64,000 bases of DNA, from contig CM030945.1 in assembly GCA_018136815.1 (NCBI GenBank), positions 2,277,789-2,341,788 on the forward strand, given 5' to 3'. The notes beneath the pieces are model-generated. The model saw only the letters and a list, made by a program, of their open reading frames with translations, searched no databases and was not told the origin of the DNA. Shown piece by piece: positions 10,101 to 18,030 of the stretch. The position numbers and the translations under genes were made by a program. The DNA comes from Isochrysis galbana. Lineage: Eukaryota > Haptophyta > Isochrysidales > Isochrysidaceae. How positions within the stretch are numbered: position 1 is the stretch's first letter; every line of letters starts with the position of its first letter.

Positions 10101-10450
10101 AGCATCGCCTCGATCGACGCGCTCCCTGCTGCGTTTTCCACCCCGGACCAGAGGGGTGCAGAGCCGAGGGGAGCGGGCCAGCGGGGTGGAGAGCTATGGG
10201 GAGCGAAGCCGCCCGCAGAGGAGAGAGGAGAGTTTGAGAAGGGAGGAGAGTTTGAAAAGGGAGGAGAGTTTGAGAAGGGAGGAGAGTGTGAGAAGGGAGG
10301 AGAGTTTGAGAAGGGAGGAGAGCGTGAGAAGGGAGGAGAATGTGAGAAGGGAGCAGAGGCTGGGAGGACTGCTCCGGCGATGGAGGGTTGTCTCTCATGG
10401 GAGGGCTGTCCACTGTGGGAAGGCTGTCCCTCGTGGGGAGGCTGTGCCAT
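4106..10450 (-). CDS. Giant coiled-coil protein with C-terminal WW domain
   Basis: A single uninterrupted frame encodes 2,114 residues. The N-terminus is low complexity: a hexapeptide SPPFSN-type repeat encoded by 18-bp tandem units (about 10220-10345), then a Ser/Pro/Ala linker. From roughly residue 170 to 1450 it is Ala/Glu/Arg-rich with heptad-like spacing, consistent with long coiled coils. A Ser/Pro-rich disordered stretch follows. The last ~35 residues form a canonical WW domain, with two tryptophans 23 residues apart around an aromatic 'KTYYYNVESHETAW' core and a downstream proline. WW domains bind proline-rich ligands. Coiled coils of this length usually serve cytoskeletal, centriolar or vesicle-tethering scaffolds, but the actual role is not shown by sequence. 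An exact 57-bp tandem duplication (9470-9526, 9527-9583) repeats 19 residues. The chosen start is the first ATG of the open frame. Confidence 0.75.
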   Translation of the reverse strand: MAQPPHEGQPSHSGQPSHERQPSIAGAVLPASAPFSHSPPFSRSPPFSNSPPFSHSPPFSNSPPFSNSPPFSNSPLSSAGGFAPHSSPPRWPAPLGSAPLWSGVENAAGSASIEAMLASSMRHQRALERLLVRRVLESELADVGQPRMVYASRSASPSLTPTLDLAVGPRSSTRAEDGTLRAVASHAQERLLAAEARAAASERALVEARDNLAALAQSVAQRSRPGAIGALTPDTFSSPQPSVSSPSSAVESMGTSHLAVRTLMEGPSEASRSEAWPAPRAAWPAPDADRAAAGSRERADAIAFAAAIRAAAGSRERADAIAFAAAIERSNALAAANAEIGRLRDERARSSAAWDIRLAEAVAEAEAAAAARQSDAVESALEEGRQRGLLEAREELSWARVAAEQARALASEEARAAEQRLIAAGEQAVAARQSAVSAARVEERQDADRRLAELRALAADKEAQLAREASQAKREAVYLAEEADGLRAALDEAKRLLEEARREAGAARAAAIAELQAEHDAAEARNSELAASAEAAMARIKASAEELEAARECAKAAEAQREALERELQHQRDGAQLRETAAAAQSRAVIAALRDELAAERERAKLRTASAAAEAQASIDALRTELDAEAEASATIRCDASRERMNAQAREASVATEASAALKVLRREIQLEEARAASVASDAEAKMDVVCAELRRELQDAEAYAFIASGTAADVQAASDVLREELRQAREVSDAREAATTADVAAATLALQTEVAAERKAARMREISSAQEARAVVETLRSELHEQDDVAAERGAAMVAAAEAQAAAARAAAVESAKHEERATAERAALTAAREMDAAMRTMRDELRGQEESARAREAFVAEAHAAAIAVAVESARRHERAAAEGALVEAAAERNSPQVVMRLAARAREEGSQREAELEAELEKLHAEHTKRITAAVAAAVAETEKRMASGGSLARDNGPSHVSAEVNSSERGRVAETPSEAQSGADADLVRASDVQLRLSPTFKAEEAPTGGTWELGRAANHGGLHYTEPHHAEPPVFAESCTSTISVESEALQLSDSAPFLLSIASDAPPLSESEPFLISIPSAARALAPSETLLVSVEGSARTEAATAVDPPELSDYELFALSVPPNGPSESTFPIAAIVQLSASAPPTTGGVRTSIGDECSGAGHGASTHELEAAVQQAVEDSADEVRRLMVQLGEQSEIILELRTELRDAIARADAAEGKLEHVRPYADRVSAETRRVALELQAAQTLTSSMTAALEDVQFKATEMQNAGTELAHSEAEAQREAREAVVANSALRTELGKVRQQLSDAQSDLVMADLAVSQSEDAIAELQAEAEHKVRRSGSSAAQFSSGQDELARMREELRQSREVTKQAETSNARMQDELVCAKRDVELARREAVAARQAAEQAEASAFEEKARANRAARELQTEMVRRNAAIEESLEAERLKLRSVVEYAAPAVDEVLSAIVSARGIYCSVLAALDEAAKVAVQVANNFQQECLDAPGQEKTSTATAKTPSLGFFAVGSRVIEEGGETCSSAPLEVEHIVQGLGGTEPSPHRISVGAAARDSNLSTPPPTCLQPSLVIDNHEGDWSGPQHQESPEPAIANSLTGGVAAVLNEQHAVKPLEAHRSGSKGGASDKRTVTAEVACEDSSPAHDVDVSRGFGGDVVSEAGLLTSCGKRSLSFAHSSAPASSAPAVVSRDAHCCSIGQSPSASSSIEVGGNITLKALKPAFLKIDEPSAVLGALITNAPVASSELPHPSSAAPQQATHEPESTLGRALSTGSTTPSTVTSSSALFPPGRCDAPHAVHSTPQLHVDIVRMTTSLPKPAKAPSLVQEDWTQRVFTEAFGVLSPGGEDFGAEAFGAGDFGPADNATCQIGTPNGSFGQNYVPEVDEMDAMLRISEENEPDESDHIGRQVDSVKPQARVVEAVLPAALGPEELAAHDSTAPESLAESPSAIARRHVGSRNTSPIHDAAVRSPSVKVNSVDRERCTKTHTLKAICLCDTCRDPSSADLRLAQDEEWAVQRQREMVAELDALKSKARQRSVADEIAALDKNDTMASPPMTLTPTKVHQLSNSWRAVTETDGGKTYYYNVESHETAWELPEGACLID
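9470..9583 (-). repeat. 57-bp exact tandem duplication inside the coiled-coil gene
   Basis: Two adjacent copies of a 57-bp unit (9470-9526 and 9527-9583) encode the same 19 residues, 'AAAGSRERADAIAFAAAIR'. The length is a multiple of three, so the frame is kept. Identity of the copies implies a recent in-frame duplication, or possibly an assembly duplication. Confidence 0.85.
10220..10345. repeat. 18-bp minisatellite encoding SPPFSN repeats
   Basis: Tandem copies of 'ggaggagagtttgagaag' with small variants (tttgagaag, tgtgagaag, cgtgagaag) run through this stretch. They translate on the minus strand as serial Ser-Pro-Pro-Phe-Ser-Asn/His/Arg units near the N-terminus of the WW protein. The array probably varies in copy number between strains. 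Confidence 0.8.
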
Positions 10451-11101
10451 GTGAGGCCGTCCCTCGTGGGGAGGATGTCCCCTTTTGGGGAGGCTGCCCC
10501 CTCGTGGGGAGGGTGCCCCCTCGTGCGGAGGCTGTCCCCTGTGAGACTTTCCCCTGTGAGGCTTTCCCCTGTGAAGCCGTCCCTCGTGGGGAAGCTGTCC
10601 CCTTCCCCCTGTGGGAAAGGCTGTGAGAGGGGGGGGGGGAGGCAGGACGGTGGGGAAAGAGGGTTGGGGTAGGGTGGGCTTGGGAGGGTGGGCTTGGCAA
10701 GGAGAGGGAGCAGTGTGGAGAGGAGGGGAGAGGGAGGCGGTCTGTGTGACGAGGGGGGAGAAGGCGATGAAGCAGGGCGGAGGGGGGGCGGAAGGGGGAG
10801 AGTCCGTAGTAGTTGGAGAGAGTAGGAGAGCAGGCGGAGAGAAGAGGAGAAGAGGAGAGAGAAAGAGACCAGAGAAGTAGACAAGTGAAGAGGAAAGAAG
10901 AGAGGAAGAAAAAGGAGAGTGTGAAGACGAGAGATCGATGAAAACCGAGGGAGGAGACTGACAGAGATGCTCAGAGGGGAGAGAGAGGAGAGAGGAGAGA
11001 GGAGAGAGGAGAGAGGAGAGAGGAGAGAGGAGAGAGGAGGGGAGAGGAGAGAGGAGAGAGGAGAGAGGAGAGAGGAGAGAGGGAGAGAGGAGAGAGGAGA
11101 G
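10451..11101. repeat. Purine-rich, repeat-laden upstream flank of the WW gene
   Basis: Degenerate ~15-bp units ('gaggctgtcccctcgtgggg'-like) fill 10451-10620. A nearly pure G/A plus strand follows, ending in a GAGAGGA-type minisatellite at 10975-11101 that runs into the assembly gap. This region would hold the promoter and 5' UTR of the minus-strand gene. No TATA or other element stands out. Strong strand asymmetry of this kind can form triplex or R-loop structures, which is an inference. Confidence 0.6.
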
Positions 11102-11201
11102 NNNNNNNNNNNNNNNNNNNNNNNNNNNNNNNNNNNNNNNNNNNNNNNNNNNNNNNNNNNNNNNNNNNNNNNNNNNNNNNNNNNNNNNNNNNNNNNNNNN
11201 N
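11102..11201. other. Assembly gap (100 N)
   Basis: Exactly 100 N's lie at the edge of the GAGAGGA minisatellite. The round number indicates a placeholder of unknown true length, and the repeat probably broke the assembly. Confidence 0.99.
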
Positions 11202-11211
11202 CCCTAGATAA

Positions 11212-11345
11212 GAAATACGTATTTCCCGTATTTGGCCAGAGGCCAAATACATATGTATTTGGCTGTATTTGAAGCGCGTCCTGGGTTGTAGGCCTCGAAT
11301 GTATTTGGCTGTATGTGCAGGCCCTAGCACCATATTTCCCATCCG
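11212..11345. repeat. Dispersed AT-rich repeat R2, copy a
   Basis: This stretch is similar to 45984-46195. Shared words are 'aggccaaatacatatgtatt', 'tggctgtatttg', 'gaagcgcgtcctg' and 'tatttcccatc'. It contains the perfect palindrome 'aaatacatatgtattt' and inverted 'tatttggcc...ggccaaata' words, so it can fold into hairpins. This is consistent with a small non-autonomous element. It lies immediately beyond the gap. Confidence 0.6.
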
Positions 11346-12281
11346 GGCACACACCACACACACACACCCCATCGCGGGGTAGGGGCTCCGTTGCCGTCGA
11401 AGGGCTACGGTCCCGCAGCATTAAGGTTATTCTAAAAAAATCTGAAGATTCTGGGCTACACACCTACTAGTCTCAACTAAGTTTATACTTAGACGCGATG
11501 GAGCGCGCCGCCGCGACTCCCCTCTCCTTCAGGCCCCCCGCCCCCGCCGAGGGCGCCCCCCCAGTGCCCATGTGCCCATGGAGCAGCCGCTGTCGAAGCA
11601 GCCGCGTCCGCCCACTGAGGCCGAGCAGGTGCGTGCGACTCCGGTCGCGCCACACGGCCCATGGCCCCGGCCACACCACCCATGGCAGCCTAGGCAGCCA
11701 TGCTGGCCTCCCCATAGGCCATAGGGGGGCAGCAGGCTGTTGGCAGCACCCCACCCATCAATGCCAGGCTCAAACAGCCACCCTTCCATTGGGCATGCCT
11801 TATGGCAGAGGCCCCTCTCGCCCTGGCAAGGGCCGCGCTGAGCAGCGCGGCCCGAGGCCGGGTGGCCCCTATGGGCACAACATCCACCCCATTGCAACGT
11901 ACAACATACTCTCTAGAGACACCCCTTCACACACACCACACCACACGTACAAAGCACACGCACACGACCCCTTACTTAGGGGAACGCAACAATTCAAGGC
12001 CAAATACGGCGACCAAGTCGCGTTCCGTCAAAGAGGGCCAGGTGATTTTTTTTTTCACTCAGAGGTGCATGTTTTCTTTTTCAACCAGTCTCCATGGTAT
12101 TATTATCACAAAGATGAGTACAAAGCTAATCAAGGACGTGAGCATAGCACTTCCCCCCCCCCTTTCCCAAAACACACGGTAACCCAGCTACTGAGTTTTC
12201 ATCTTTTCGTCTTTTTCTCACCACCTCCTCTTCGATCCTTTGTCGATGTCGTTCTTTCTGGCAGGCGACGATGTCGCTTGG
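11346..12281. other. Repeat debris with a LINE ORF1 scrap
   Basis: 11476-11495 carries the 'aactaagtttatactta' word that also precedes R1 repeats. 11550-11900 is CpG-rich with many 'ccatgg' and 'ggcagc' words and no coherent gene. 11988-12045 encodes 'TQQFKAKYGDQVAFRQRG', homologous to the LINE ORF1-like fragment at 1690. T-rich tracts occur at 12045-12055. No host gene can be supported. Confidence 0.5.
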
Positions 12282-12590
12282 CTAATCTTGGGTGGCGAGG
12301 TCCGTGACGCGTGCGAGGACGGCCTTCTTGTTCTCCATGTAGAGTTTGCCAGCTACTTGGTGCACTCGCACCATGGGATTCGTCTCAGCGTACGCGACCG
12401 CCGTGATGTATTCCATGCAGAGGTACGCGACGGCGGCCTCGTCTCCAATGTACTTGGTCTTGGGGATCCTGTCGTACTCGTCGGAGTAGTCGCCGACGAG
12501 CATGAGCTTTGCCTTGCACCAACGGCCCATGTATGGCTTGATCAGTGCCCACATCGACGGGTAGCGTACACGTGCTGCGTAACGAAACAT
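12282..12590 (-). CDS. Hypothetical protein fragment (about 102 codons)
   Basis: The minus-strand frame encodes a compact globular-looking segment with regular hydrophobic/charged alternation ('LMLVGDYSDEYDRIPKTKY', 'AAVAYLCMEYITAVAYAET'), unlike the low-complexity frames around it. I do not recognise a family. It is flanked by LINE debris and a diverged direct repeat, so it may be an exon of an unrecognised transposon protein or of a decayed host gene. No splice sites could be assigned confidently. Confidence 0.35.
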   Translation of the reverse strand: MFRYAARVRYPSMWALIKPYMGRWCKAKLMLVGDYSDEYDRIPKTKYIGDEAAVAYLCMEYITAVAYAETNPMVRVHQVAGKLYMENKKAVLARVTDLATQD

Positions 12591-12598
12591 CTCTTATA

Positions 12599-12860
12599 TT
12601 GCACGTTTACGTAATTGTGCGCCTAAGGCGGCACGCAGAGGGAAAAAGTCGGCATGCGCACGCACGGCGTCTCCGCGGGGGGACCGATGCACACCGCGCC
12701 GTGCCCAATGCGCACGGCGTGCACAATGTGATTGGTGCTCCGTGGATACTATTCATTAAACTGCATGTTTATGTAGTTGTCGGCCTTAGAGGAAAAGCGT
12801 TTGCATGCGCACGCACGGCGTCCCCGCGGGGAACATGCACCGCGGGAAAAAGCAGAGAAA
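12599..12860. repeat. Diverged direct repeat, ~100-bp units
   Basis: Two related units (12599-12700 and about 12759-12845) share the order 'gcacgtttacgtaattgt' / 'gcatgtttatgtagttgt', a 'gcctta(a)g(g)' word, then 'gcatgcgcacgcacggcgtc', 'ccgcgggg' and 'atgcac'. The units are not adjacent and no gene is present. It could be tandem decay or terminal sequences of a small transposon. Confidence 0.55.
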
Positions 12861-12890
12861 AAAGTTGTTATCCCCACGCACTGCTAGCCC

Positions 12891-15196
12891 TTATTTAATT
12901 TTAAAATAACTGTGGACATTTGATCGCTCAATTCGACTGATGCCCCACAATTGACGGAACGACACCTCCTTACTGACATCTGACATCCGCGTCCTAGCCC
13001 GTAGTTTACTTGTGCCCGTTATTCCATCGGTGAGTTTGCTCGTGGGGATTGTCGAGAGGACCGCTGCCCTTCCTAAGTTTGTCCGGCAAAACCACGCGTC
13101 GAGCACTTGCTTCCACTGTGCTTGGCGCGCGTCTAGATAGTTTAGGATCCATTTTGCTTGTAGTGCTTTGACGTGGTTACCCCAGTCTAGCAGTCCCAGC
13201 CCGAGGTGAGGCCCTTTTTCCGAAGAGTTTTTAGTGGGAATCTCGGGATACTTTATCCATTGTAGCCTTCGTCCGGTGCGCGCGTTAGTCCACATAATTC
13301 TGTCCACGGATCTTTTGATTGCCGTATGGAATGATTTCGGGCTGCAAGTGTCTGCAACCAGTATCTAGGGATAGAATATATAAGGAAGTTCGCTACCTTC
13401 GTTTTCCCGTGTATAGATAGGTTGTTGGTTAGCGGTGCGTATATAGTGGTTTTCTTCTCTATCTTGTCGGCTAATTTGCGCCAGAATTCCTTGATGGCCT
13501 GGGGCCCCCCTAACGGGACTCCCAGTATGGTCGCGTATTCGCTTCGTTTCAGCCACTTATATCTTTGGAATCTCGCGGGTGGGCGCTTCCTCTTCAGGGA
13601 GCCCATCCTCAGTCCTTCGAACTTTTGATCGTTGGGTTTGCCGCACGAGGCCGCCGCGTATCTTTCTACCCAGCTGAGAGATCGCGCCAGGCTGCTGTAG
13701 TCTGCCGCTAAGAGTTGCGTATCGTCCGCAAATTGACTTATCTTAAGTTCGGCACCGTTAACTACGATGCCTTCTATGTCTTCGTCTTCGTTTATCGCTC
13801 TGGTGAGGGCTTCTGCCGTTAAGAGGAAGGCCAGCGGCGAAAGCGGGCATCCTTGGGGGACGCCGCTCGCTATGTTGAAGGGGAAGCTCCTTCCCCCGTT
13901 CGCCTTTATGTAGCGGATTGGTTTAGCCTCGGAGTTCGTAAGAGCCTTCGCATACCTCTTGAAGTTTTCCCCGAATTTTAGTTTGTCGAGGACCAAATGG
14001 TAAAATTCCCAGTTGACCCTGTCGAAGGCCTTTTCCCAGTCGAGCGCCAGGAGGAGTCCTGGCTCCCCCGTTTCGTCTAGGTATGCATTCGTCAGTTGTA
14101 ACAGATGAGTGGCTTCTCCGATCAACCGTTTCGGGACGAAGCCTAACTGGTCTTTCGAGATTATGTTACCGATTACTTTTTTTAATCTATTCGTAAGTAC
14201 CTTGGCCAATATTTTGTAGTCGCTTTGCAGGAGCGTGATGGGTCTATAGTTCCTAGGATCTCTCGTGTCTCCTTTTTTATACAGAAGTATTATGTCGCCT
14301 TCTCTCATGGATACGTTAAGTTGCCCCTGCTCTAGAGCTAGATTTAGCATTCTAAGGAAGTCATGTTTCACTAGGTCTATGAAGCTTTTGTAGAACTCCG
14401 CCGGTAGCGCGTCTGGCCCCGCGCTTTTGCCACTCCCTATTTGGGTAATGGCGTCTGTGAGCTCCTCCATCGTTATTTTCCCTTCTATTGTATCGCTGTC
14501 GTGTTTATTCATCGGGCGTGTTTCCAGCGTCTCTTCGAGTTCGTGGTCTCTGGTGCTGCGGCGTTCCTGGTATAGCCATACGTAATACTTGCGGAGTTCG
14601 CTTCGTATTTCCGCATCGTCTGCGGTCGTGTTTCTCATGTCGTCCCCCGGGGCGTTCCAGTCCCTAGTGATGAAGAGTTCTGGGATCGCGCTGTTAGAGG
14701 CGCGCGTTTGAAATCTCTGAAAGAATTCTTTCGTCATCCTCTCCTCACATTTGAGGGAGTCGAAGCTTTCTTTGATCGTCGGTCTGGACTTCTTGCGAAT
14801 CGCATCTACCTTTTCATTGAGTTCGCGCATTCTATCCACTTTCCTCGCGTTTGGCTCGCCATCGTTGAGCTCTATCCCAATCAATGCAAGCTCTTCGACG
14901 GCCTTTGCTATTTCCTGTTGCTCTTTGTTTTGTCTTGTTGCCCATAGAAGGTAAATTGCCGCCGCCTTTTTCGCGTTGCTCCACGCGTCGTCGATGTCTT
15001 CGTCCGGTGTCTCAGGTTTTATGTGGACGAAAATCACCCTAATAAGCGGGCTCGTCAAAGCGGTTGAGGCGCAAGGTCTCACCTCCGTTCTTTTGGCTAC
15101 TAGTAGACTCAACATGTAATCTAGCCAAGCATCGGCTGAACGCTTCAGGCGTGATGGTTGCGATCGATTTCTGTGGGCAATCGTGTCATGAATCAC
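12891..15196 (-). pseudogene. LINE ORF2 reverse transcriptase (decayed, 5'- and 3'-truncated)
   Basis: A 647-codon frame (15196-13253) plus a shifted continuation (13307-12891) encode a non-LTR reverse transcriptase. Motifs in order are 'NYRPITLLQSDYKILAK', 'LLALDWEKAFDRVNWEFY' (A box), 'GVPQGCPLSPLAFLL' (B box) and 'ISQFADDTQLL' (C box, FADD). Thumb and post-RT blocks 'YATILGVPLGG', 'SIHGKTKVANFLIYSIPRYW' and 'WFCRTNLGRAAVL' follow. No endonuclease domain is present, so the 5' part is missing. The frame changes near 13.3 kb and the 3' UTR and oligo-T terminus are absent. It belongs to the same broad clade as the copies at 0.8-3.9, 24 and 29-30.6 kb but is clearly diverged. Confidence 0.85.
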
Positions 15197-16639
15197 GATT
15201 GGACACCGGCTGCTTTGCGCTCATCACGAGCCAACTTTTAGAATTTTTGGACACACAGATGGCCTCCAAGGCTTGTCCAAGGCCATTCACGTTCGGAGAC
15301 ACACAAGTCGTGCCCGCCAAGCACGGGCCAGTCAATAGTTCGCCTTTTCTATAGCACAGCATCCCAACATGGAGCACAAAAAGTAGTTTTGTTTTCGCGT
15401 TGACGTGCAAAATTGACGACGGACAGCCTCGTGTTTTCGAGCGTCTCACGTTCGATTTCGAGAGACAACCCCTCCTTTTCGCTCGATGGTTCGACAGTCT
15501 CATATGGTAAGAATGGTTGGCTACCGAAACATTGGCATTTTGACATGCTGGATGCTGGTGGTCATGTACTGTGCTCATATGTGTCTTGGACTGGTGAAAT
15601 GAAGACTAAAATTAGAATTACTATGGTTATAATTTGGTAAAACTATAATCAATTTGATCTTTTTCTCCTGCGGCGGCGCGTGATGGCGGCCGCAGCGATG
15701 GTCGCTGGCCTCGCAAGTGGCCTCGCACGCGGCCTGTGGCCGCTCTGGCGAGGGTCTGCGGGTCTGCGCGGCCACAGGAGGCCAGCAAGCACCCCCTCCC
15801 ACCATACTGAGGCGGTGCCGCGCGTGATGGGCCAGCCCATCATGCGCAGCACCGTCATTTTGACGGCTCGCGGCCAGCCGCGCACTGCACGCGCGCGAGA
15901 GGCTGGCAGCAGATGCCAGCAGGGGCGAGGTGGAGGGCGCAGGCGACGCCGTGACGCCGTGCGATCGCGCAGGGCTCTGTACTGCCTGTCCGGGGGTAAC
16001 TGTGCCCGGGGAACGCAGGCGCGCGTCGCACAGCGCGACCTGTGGTGCACTTTTGTGGTCGACGTCAATTTCGCACGAGCGCGAAAACGTTTTTGGGTTT
16101 GTGTGTTGAATGGCGTCGAAAATGTACATATTTCTTATAAGATTCTGCCTAGTATACCCATTTCCAGTGTAATACCCTAAAAATCGCGTGATAAAACCTC
16201 AATCTTGACTTGGTGAATTTTCACCCTTAGAAGTTAAAGGCGCGTTTGACCGCCCTACTCGTCTCCGCTTTCCTCATACGCGGCACTCCCCGACCCTGGC
16301 TGTGCGGCGATCACTGGGGAAGATAGTCCCCAGGTCTGCGCCACGGCACTCTCCATCTCTCCCCCCTCCTCATCACCATGCTCCTCCTTCTCAGGCTCCT
16401 CCCTCCAGACACCCTCTGCGCTCATTGCCACGGTCCCACGAACTGTAGGAGAAAGTTTATACCGGGGGTGGGCCCTCTCATCCGCGGACCACCTTAATAA
16501 CTACAGTAGAGATCACCCACCATGAGAACTCGTGCATGTAGTGCGTAAGGAGAGGAGGGGTGCTGCGCGCGCTTGCTGCTACGAGAGTGCCTTAGTGTTT
16601 GCAGACCTCACCCTCGTGTGTAGGTCGGCGCCGCTCGCC
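15197..16639. other. Intergenic sequence; upstream flank of the PEX22-like gene
   Basis: 15200-15640 is moderately AT-rich and holds only unconvincing frames. 15660-16070 is CG-rich with a 166-codon Ala/Arg-rich frame that has no recognisable domain. 16080-16640 includes AT-rich sequence and 'gtcccacgaactgtaggag', leading to the PEX22-like start at 16640. No TATA box or initiator can be identified with confidence. Confidence 0.45.
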
Positions 16640-17458
16640 ATGCTGCGCCTCCTCGCGTGGGCCTCGACCAATCGTGCGCTGATCGTCGCAATCCTCCTCG
16701 TCGTCCTGTGCTGGTGGCTACTCAGGCCCAAGCCACTGACTGCCCCAGCTGAACAAGCTACTGGGGCACCGTCTGGTAGGGCCTCCACACACCCAGCCAC
16801 CTTTGTGCCGAAGAAGCGGGCCGTCAGCGTCTCGACACCCGGCGTGTTGCTCCACTTCCGCGCTGGAGTGCCAGAGGTAGACGACTCGGCTCTTACCGCT
16901 TTACTTTCACTCTGTGCCGTCACCGACATCTACCTTGTCACCCAGCTGGAGACTGATAGTGATGTACAGGTGTGCATGTCACCAGCAACGCACCAATTGA
17001 ACTTGGGCGAAATATCCACCTGTCGACTCGTTGTAAGTGTCGTACTTGAGTTCTTCTTTGACCCCACCTGTCTCGTCATCATGTGCCGTTTTGATAGGAG
17101 GAGGCCGTAATGGCCGCGCTTGAGGCTGCAGGAGTCTTTGGAGAAGGTGCATGCGATCGCCGAAAGGTATGCCAACCACATAAGTGCATGGTGTGTCCTC
17201 GCCACATTCATTTGAGTTCGCATGCTCGTTCGTCAGGTGATTTGCTGCGCGACCGAGGATGGGCGGGCTGCCATAATCCGCCAGCTCTCGCCACGAGCAC
17301 ACATTGAGACCAGCCACAAAGTTGCACAGTATTTGGCTCCCCACATTCCTTCAGTAGTGCTCATTGGTGAGCCATTGCCCGATGGGTCGTCCACAGGGAG
17401 CATTGGCAGCAGCAGCAGCCTTGCGGACTATGCTTACGCCGAACTAGGACGGCAGTGA
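16640..17458 (+). CDS. PEX22: PEX22-like peroxin (three exons)
   Basis: Exons 16640-16969, 17098-17166 and 17237-17458 join in phase 0 to give 206 residues. Introns are GT-AG (16970-17097, 17167-17236). The N-terminus has one transmembrane helix after a short lumenal/cytosolic tip ('ALIVAILLVVLCWWLL', residues ~13-29), then a linker and a Rossmann-like domain. Diagnostic blocks are 'CAVTDIYLVTQL', 'AALEAAGVFGEG' (spanning exon 2), 'VICCATEDGRAAIIRQL' and 'HIETSHKVAQYLAPHI', in the order seen in plant PEX22. PEX22 anchors the ubiquitin-conjugating enzyme PEX4 on the peroxisome, where it supports PEX5 receptor recycling. The identification rests on pattern recognition of these blocks. The first upstream in-frame ATG (16532) was rejected because the transmembrane helix normally lies close to the N-terminus. 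Confidence 0.75.
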
Positions 17459-18030
17459 TTGGTCTCATCGTTGCCAAGTCTACCATGTGATGTCCATGAC
17501 TCTTTGTCGCTTGTTGCGGGTCATTTGGGGTCTTTAGTAGAGGCGATGGAAGCTCGTCTAAATTAAACCTTAATTTACTAATGTTATATCCTAGCCAACA
17601 CCACTAGCTAATTGGACACAACTTGTTTTTTGTCTGTTTTTCTATGAAGGCCAAAAACAGACTATTTTTACTGTGTTTGCACGCCCGCCCTCTGTTTTTC
17701 CCATCTAGGTCCGCGACGTGCAGAAGCGGGGCAGTATCCTCGGGGCCGCAGAACCCGCGCTGGGGAGCCCATCAAGCTCCCCTGTGATGGTGCATGGTGC
17801 CAAGCGGGTCGTCGAAGGCAGGCAACCCATACATGGCCACTGCCTCACTTGGGGAGGGAGAGCTCCTTGCTGCCGACGCGCGCGCACCCGCTCACCTGCT
17901 GCCTGCTGATTTCCCACCTCTCCTGTAATTTCTAAGGAACCACCTTAAGGTGGTAGGTGCAGGTTTTTTTCGGCTCCCCCCCCCCCCCCACCCGCCCCCT
18001 CCTTTCCCTTTCCCTTCGCTCGCGCAAGCA
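17459..18030. other. Spacer between PEX22-like gene and the CXC gene
   Basis: 17459-17700 is AT-richer and probably contains the PEX22 3' UTR; the inverted words 'tttttgtctgtttttctatg' and 'ggccaaaaacagac' could form a hairpin at 17625-17660. 17700-17930 is CG-rich with no recognisable exon. 17955-18015 is a C/T-rich leader just upstream of the next start codon. Confidence 0.45.

Noticed and set aside
9757-11463. Minus frame crossing the 100-N gap
   Set aside because: It depends on translating N's and on low-complexity Ser/Leu/Pro sequence, and overlaps the WW gene in another frame.
15680-16180. 166-codon Ala/Arg-rich frame
   Set aside because: Composition-driven; no domain, splice support or partner repeat.
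17459-18030. A matching upstream terminal inverted repeat for the DDE-like gene
   Set aside because: The upstream flank shares no convincing stretch with the 20899-21118 arm.
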